A stretch of 64,000 bases of DNA from Micrococcales bacterium (GTDB taxonomy: Bacteria; Actinomycetota; Actinomycetes; Actinomycetales; Cellulomonadaceae): the NCBI GenBank assembly GCA_009779195.1, contig WRET01000007.1, positions 1 to 64,000 on the forward strand. The letters are read 5' to 3'. A model generated the notes under the pieces. The model did no database searches, was not told where the DNA came from, and saw only the letters and a list, made by a program, of their open reading frames with translations. The stretch's first letter is position 1; every line of letters begins with the position of its first letter. This document shows positions 60,825 through 64,000 of the stretch, piece by piece. The position numbers were made by a program, and so were the translations under genes.

Positions 60825-60830
60825 CGTCGG

Positions 60831-61778
60831 GTGAACGTCGTCGCTGTCGTCGGGCCCACCGCCACGGGTAAGTCTGGGTTGGGGGTCGAGCTGGCGCTCG
60901 CGCTGGGCGGCCAGGTGGTCAACGCCGACGCGTTCGCGCTGTACCGGGGGATGGATATCGGGACCGCCAAGACCACCAAGGCCCAGCGTCGGGGGGTGGT
61001 GCACCACCTGGTAGACGTCGTCGGCCCGGACGTCGCAGTGTCGGTCGCCCAGTACCGTGAGGCAGGGCGGACGGTGCTGGCAGACCTGGCGGAACGGGGC
61101 CAGCGGGCGGTCGTCGTGGGAGGGTCGGGGTTGTACGTACGGGCGTTGCTCGACCCCATGCAGTTCCCCGGAACCGACCCCGGGCTGCGTGAGACCCTCG
61201 AACGCCGGGCCGAGACCGAAGGCGCCGCAGCTGTGCACGCCGAGCTCGCGGCCCTGGCGCCTCAGGCTGCCGCAGCGATCGACCCGCGTAACGTCCGCCG
61301 GGTGGTCCGGGCCCTGGAGGTCTACGCCCTGACCGGCAGACCCCCCACGACTGACCTGCCCACGTACACCTACGAGGTCCCCGCCGTCCAGCTCGGCCTA
61401 GAGCTGGACCGCGAAGCCTTGGACGCAGCGATCACCACCCGGGTCGAATCCATGTGGGCCGCGGGCCTCGTCGAGGAGGTACGGACCCTGCGCGACGCCG
61501 GGATGTCGCGCACCGCCCGCGGTGCCGTCGGTTACGCCCAGGTCTTGGCCATGCTCGACGGCCAGGTCGACGAACCCACCGCCCAGGCCCAGACCGTGAC
61601 CGCCACCCGGCGCCTGGCCCGCAAGCAGATGGGCTGGTTCGGCCGTGACCCCAGGGTCCACTGGCTGGCCGCCGACGCCCCCGACCTGCTCGACCAAGCC
61701 CTCGCCCTCGTCGCCGACGCCGACGCCGGCCGCCTCGTCGACCCAGCCGCCCCCACCCGTCGTCCGCTGCCCGGCTAG
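60831..61778 (+). CDS. miaA: tRNA dimethylallyltransferase (MiaA)
   Basis: A 315-residue enzyme that adds a dimethylallyl group to A37 of tRNAs reading UNN codons. Motifs: VVGPTATGKSGLGVELA (P-loop), VNADAFALYRGMDIGTAKTT, HHLVDVV, VGGSGLYVRALLDPM, IDPRNVRRVVRALEVYALTGRP and VGYAQVLAMLDG, RLARKQMGWFGRDPRVHW. In family members the loop reads DSMQVYRGMDIGTAK; here Asp-Ala-Phe-Ala-Leu-Tyr replaces it. GTG start with leaderless promoter. Its TAG stop lies inside the left tip of the inverted-repeat element that follows. Confidence 0.95.
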   Translation: MNVVAVVGPTATGKSGLGVELALALGGQVVNADAFALYRGMDIGTAKTTKAQRRGVVHHLVDVVGPDVAVSVAQYREAGRTVLADLAERGQRAVVVGGSGLYVRALLDPMQFPGTDPGLRETLERRAETEGAAAVHAELAALAPQAAAAIDPRNVRRVVRALEVYALTGRPPTTDLPTYTYEVPAVQLGLELDREALDAAITTRVESMWAAGLVEEVRTLRDAGMSRTARGAVGYAQVLAMLDGQVDEPTAQAQTVTATRRLARKQMGWFGRDPRVHWLAADAPDLLDQALALVADADAGRLVDPAAPTRRPLPG

Positions 61779-61951
61779 AAGACAATGGGGACGGTTCCTA
61801 TGTCTTGCCTGGTCAGCGCCACCTCTGCTGCCCTGCCCCGACCGATGCAGATCCACCTCAGCCGTCTACGGACCCAAGGTTGTGATGGAGACCACCTGCG
61901 GATTCGGCGCTGACCAGGCAAGACATAGGAACCGTCCCCACTGTCTTCTAG
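61775..61951. mobile_element. 177-bp element with 46-bp terminal inverted repeats (MITE-like)
   Basis: CTAGAAGACAATGGGGACGG... at 61775-61820 is matched by the reverse complement of 61906-61951 at 45 of 46 bases. The 85-bp centre has no gene. The arms contain GGGGACGGTTCCTATGTCTTGCC, a sequence type often seen in REP/MITE-like repeats. The element lies between two convergent genes whose stop codons (TAG at 61776-61778 and at 61948-61950 on the minus strand) are both in its tips. It may act as a bidirectional terminator. Confidence 0.8.
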
Positions 61952-62820
61952 GTCAGCAGGGTCCGGTCGCTGAGCCCGCCTTTGGTGGCGAAGAGGTCGA
62001 GGAGGTCGGAGACCGTGGCCTTGGCTTTTTCTTCTGGGCTCAGCGAGCGGACGATCTCGCCGTCGTGCATCATGAGCAACCGGTTGCCCATACGCAGGGC
62101 GTGGTCCATGTTGTGGGTCACCATGAGGGCGGTCAGCTGGTGGTCGGAGATCATCTGCGCGGTCAGGCGCAAGACCAGCTCGGCACGCTCAGGGTCCAAA
62201 GCTGCGGTGTGCTCGTCGAGCAGCAGCAGGTCGGGGTGGGTGAAGGTCGCCATCAACAGGCTCAGGGCCTGGCGTTGACCCCCCGACAGGAGCCCGACCC
62301 GGTGGTTCATCCGGTGCTCCAGGCCCTGTTCCAGCGTGGCCAGCTGCTCGACGAAACACCTGCGGCGCGACCTGGTCAGCCCCAGGCCCAACGTCAGACG
62401 CCGGCCCCGGTTGAGCGCGACGGACAGGTTCTGCTCGATGGTCAGGTGCGGGGCGGTACCGGCCTGGGGGTCCTGGAAAACCCGGGCGATCCGCGCGGCC
62501 CGCCGGTGGGCGGGACTCCTCGTCACGTCCTTGCCGTTGATCCGCACCTTTCCGGAGTCGACCGACAACGACCCCGCGGTGACGTTGAGCAAGGTCGACT
62601 TGCCAGCCCCGTTCGAGCCGATGATGGTGACGAAGTCTCCGGTCGCCAGCTCCAGGTCCACGTCGCGCAGCGCCACACGTTCGTTGGGAGTCCCGGGGTA
62701 GAACGTCTTGCAGATCCCCGCCAGAGACAGCATCGACGGGACCTTGTCGTCGGCGGTCTTGTCGGGAGGCGTCTGCTGCGGTGTACCCCAGGCCGGCCCG
62801 TTCTCGTCAGCCTGGGTCAT
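61948..62820 (-). CDS. ABC transporter ATP-binding protein, TrpXYZ-like
   Basis: A 290-residue ATPase: IGSNGAGKSTLLNV (Walker A), RVFQDPQAGTAPHLTIEQNLSVA (Q-loop), GLLSGGQRQALSLLMATF (signature), LLLLDEHTAALDP (Walker B with EH instead of EP, typical of this group) and VTHNMDHALRMGNRLLMMHDGEIV. The N-terminal 30 residues are a polar extension. It overlaps the permease by 14 nt. Together with the permease and substrate-binding gene it forms an ABC importer probably for tryptophan or related compounds; the substrate is an inference from family. Confidence 0.88.
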   Translation of the reverse strand: MTQADENGPAWGTPQQTPPDKTADDKVPSMLSLAGICKTFYPGTPNERVALRDVDLELATGDFVTIIGSNGAGKSTLLNVTAGSLSVDSGKVRINGKDVTRSPAHRRAARIARVFQDPQAGTAPHLTIEQNLSVALNRGRRLTLGLGLTRSRRRCFVEQLATLEQGLEHRMNHRVGLLSGGQRQALSLLMATFTHPDLLLLDEHTAALDPERAELVLRLTAQMISDHQLTALMVTHNMDHALRMGNRLLMMHDGEIVRSLSPEEKAKATVSDLLDLFATKGGLSDRTLLT

Positions 62821-63895
62821 CGGGACCTCGTCTGGGGTTGTCGGGACCGCACGGAGGGGGAGCTTTGTGCCGGGCGTGTCCAGACCCGGTGTGGGTCGGC
62901 TGGGCAGTCGAAGCCTGGTGCGCGGCGTCGAGCTCTGCCATGGGGGAGAAGGGGTTGGGGACCACGCTCATCTGCTCAGGGATATCAGCGCGCTGGCGCC
63001 ACGGAGACAACTTCGTCACCAGGGTGTTCGCGCTCTTGGACTGCGAGAGCACGAGAGCGACGACCACCAAGACCGCCGACATCAGCTTCATGTCGGAGTT
63101 CTCGATGAACTCCCACTTCAACGCCCAGAAGATCGCCACCCGGTAGAGCACAGCCCCGACGACGACACCGATCGCCGCCAGCCACAGGTACCGGGTGCCG
63201 AAGATGGCGTTGCCCAAGATGACTGAGGCGAGCCCGATCAAGATCATGCCCCTGCCGTCTTCGATGTTCGACGAGCTGACGTACTGGGCTGTGATCGCTC
63301 CGCACAACCCCACCAGGCCGTTGGAGACCATGAGCGTCACGGTTTTTGTCATCGCCGTGTTGATACCCATGGCCGACGCCATCCCCGGGTTGTCCCCGGT
63401 GGTCATGACGGCGAAACCGAACTTGGTGGCCAAGAACCACACCATCACAGCAGCCACGACCAAGACACCAGCACCGATGCAGCCGACCGAGACCCACGTC
63501 CCCCGCAACCGGTTCTCGACCAGCGGCGTGAAGATCGTGTCTTTGCCCAGCAGCCCGACGTTGGAGCGGTGCAGACCGTCGTGGCCCATCCACATGATCC
63601 GCGTGTTCACGGTGTACATCGCCAGCATCACCAGGATCGACGCGAGCAACGGGTCGATGTGGAACTTGGTGTGCAAGACGCCGGTGACCAACCCAGCCAG
63701 CGCCCCGGCGACGATCCCGCCACCGATCGCCACCACCGGCGGGACGCCGTTGAAGATCAAGATGGCGGTGGAGGCGGTGCCCGCCGTGAAGGAGCCGTCG
63801 ACCGTGAGATCCGCAAAGTTGAGGATGCGGAAGGTCAAGAACACCCCCAGTGCGAGCACTGCGGTGATCAGACCTTGGTCGACGGCTCCCAGCAC
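62807..63895 (-). CDS. ABC transporter permease, TrpXYZ-like
   Basis: A 362-residue permease with about eight helices (branched-chain-type fold): FLTFRILNFADLTVDGSFTAGTASTAILIFNGVPP, KTVTLMVSNGLVGLCGAITAQYVSSSNIEDGRGMILIGLASVILGNAIFG. The C-terminal ~75 residues are hydrophilic and Pro-rich (LDAAHQASTAQPTHTGSGHARHKAPPPCGPDNPRRG), longer than in relatives. GTG start 5 nt after the substrate-binding gene. Confidence 0.88.
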   Translation of the reverse strand: MLGAVDQGLITAVLALGVFLTFRILNFADLTVDGSFTAGTASTAILIFNGVPPVVAIGGGIVAGALAGLVTGVLHTKFHIDPLLASILVMLAMYTVNTRIMWMGHDGLHRSNVGLLGKDTIFTPLVENRLRGTWVSVGCIGAGVLVVAAVMVWFLATKFGFAVMTTGDNPGMASAMGINTAMTKTVTLMVSNGLVGLCGAITAQYVSSSNIEDGRGMILIGLASVILGNAIFGTRYLWLAAIGVVVGAVLYRVAIFWALKWEFIENSDMKLMSAVLVVVALVLSQSKSANTLVTKLSPWRQRADIPEQMSVVPNPFSPMAELDAAHQASTAQPTHTGSGHARHKAPPPCGPDNPRRGPDDPG

Positions 63896-63900
63896 GGGCG

Positions 63901-64000
63901 TTACTTGGTCTCGACGACAGTGCCTTGGGCGACCAGTGCCTCAGGAAGTGTCAGCCCGAACTTCTTGGCTGCGTCCGGGTTGACGAGCAGCTCGGTCTCG
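63901..64000 (-). CDS. ABC substrate-binding protein, TrpX-like (C-terminal end only)
   Basis: Reverse-strand frame ending at TAA 63901-63903. The last 32 residues read ETELLVNPDAAKKFGLTLPEALVAQGTVVETK, the typical C-terminus of ABC_sub_bind (DUF534/TrpX) lipoproteins where a final KxLGLxxP motif occurs. The rest lies beyond the window. It is the first gene of the three-gene operon. Confidence 0.75.
   Translation of the reverse strand, partial: ETELLVNPDAAKKFGLTLPEALVAQGTVVETK

Noticed and set aside
61645-63108. 487-residue plus-strand ORF across the inverted-repeat element
   Set aside because: It runs antisense through the ABC ATPase gene and has no domain; shadow ORF.

Overview
The window is high-GC DNA with densely packed genes, many GTG starts and overlapping GTGA/ATGA stop-start junctions. 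Together with glnA/glnE, an SpoIIM-RDD pair and many leaderless-type promoters this points to an actinobacterium (Actinomycetota). Nothing in the sequence fixes genus or family. No rRNA, tRNA or CRISPR array was seen.

Layout. (1) 1-2205: 3' end of a COX2-like subunit lacking the CuA cysteines, followed by a heme-copper oxidase/NO-reductase-like subunit I with an altered metal-site motif and a strong terminator. (2) 2313-21541: mostly housekeeping genes: glnA-glnE, two tandem small membrane proteins, a lipoprotein, threonine aldolase, an atypical membrane kinase, an ABC exporter pair, rsmD, a beta-propeller membrane protein, coaD, a hendecad coiled-coil protein, RDD/SpoIIM and an L,D-transpeptidase. 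(3) 21583-35016: a complete membrane-bound [NiFe]-hydrogenase locus. It holds hypBA (minus strand), then small subunit, large subunit, a cytochrome b with an unusual N-terminal domain, maturation protease, a second hypA (opposite strand), a degenerate large-subunit paralogue, and hypC-hypF-hypC-hypD-hypE. (4) 35271-40736: a lone prepilin-like protein, a second copy of the atypical kinase, and a tandem pair of membrane proteins. (5) 40800-51574: an accessory, defence-like segment with vapBC, a 2,044-residue DUF4011-helicase-nuclease protein, a long perfect-type hairpin, a DUF4386 gene with three tandem palindromes, hipBA, a Fur-family regulator and a second vapBC. (6) 51748-54494: a CbiM-CbiQ-CbiO nickel/cobalt ECF transporter. 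(7) 54656-64000: a HAD phosphatase with a CTG start, three YbjN-like proteins, an HSP90-like ATPase coupled to a TPR protein, miaA, a 177-bp inverted-repeat element and a TrpXYZ-type ABC transporter cut by the window end.

How the parts fit. The hydrogenase needs nickel, and the CbiMQO transporter 17-31 kb away can supply it. A near-identical palindrome abuts the -10 hexamer of a promoter reading into the hydrogenase genes (22887-22902) and of the promoter of cbiM (54551-54566), and a Fur-family gene lies 3.6 kb from the latter. I infer a nickel regulon controlled by a Nur-like repressor. The other recurrent signal is a TAnnnT-like -10 hexamer placed exactly 6-7 nt before the start codon of at least 16 genes, which indicates widespread leaderless transcription.

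Most notable observations: the hydrogenase cytochrome b carries an N-terminal region that reads like a P-type ATPase nucleotide-binding domain; the shared nickel-type operator; the large-subunit paralogue that lost half of its L2 motif; the CuA-less, HPEVY-less oxidoreductase; and the 177-bp inverted-repeat element whose tips supply the stop codons of both flanking genes.
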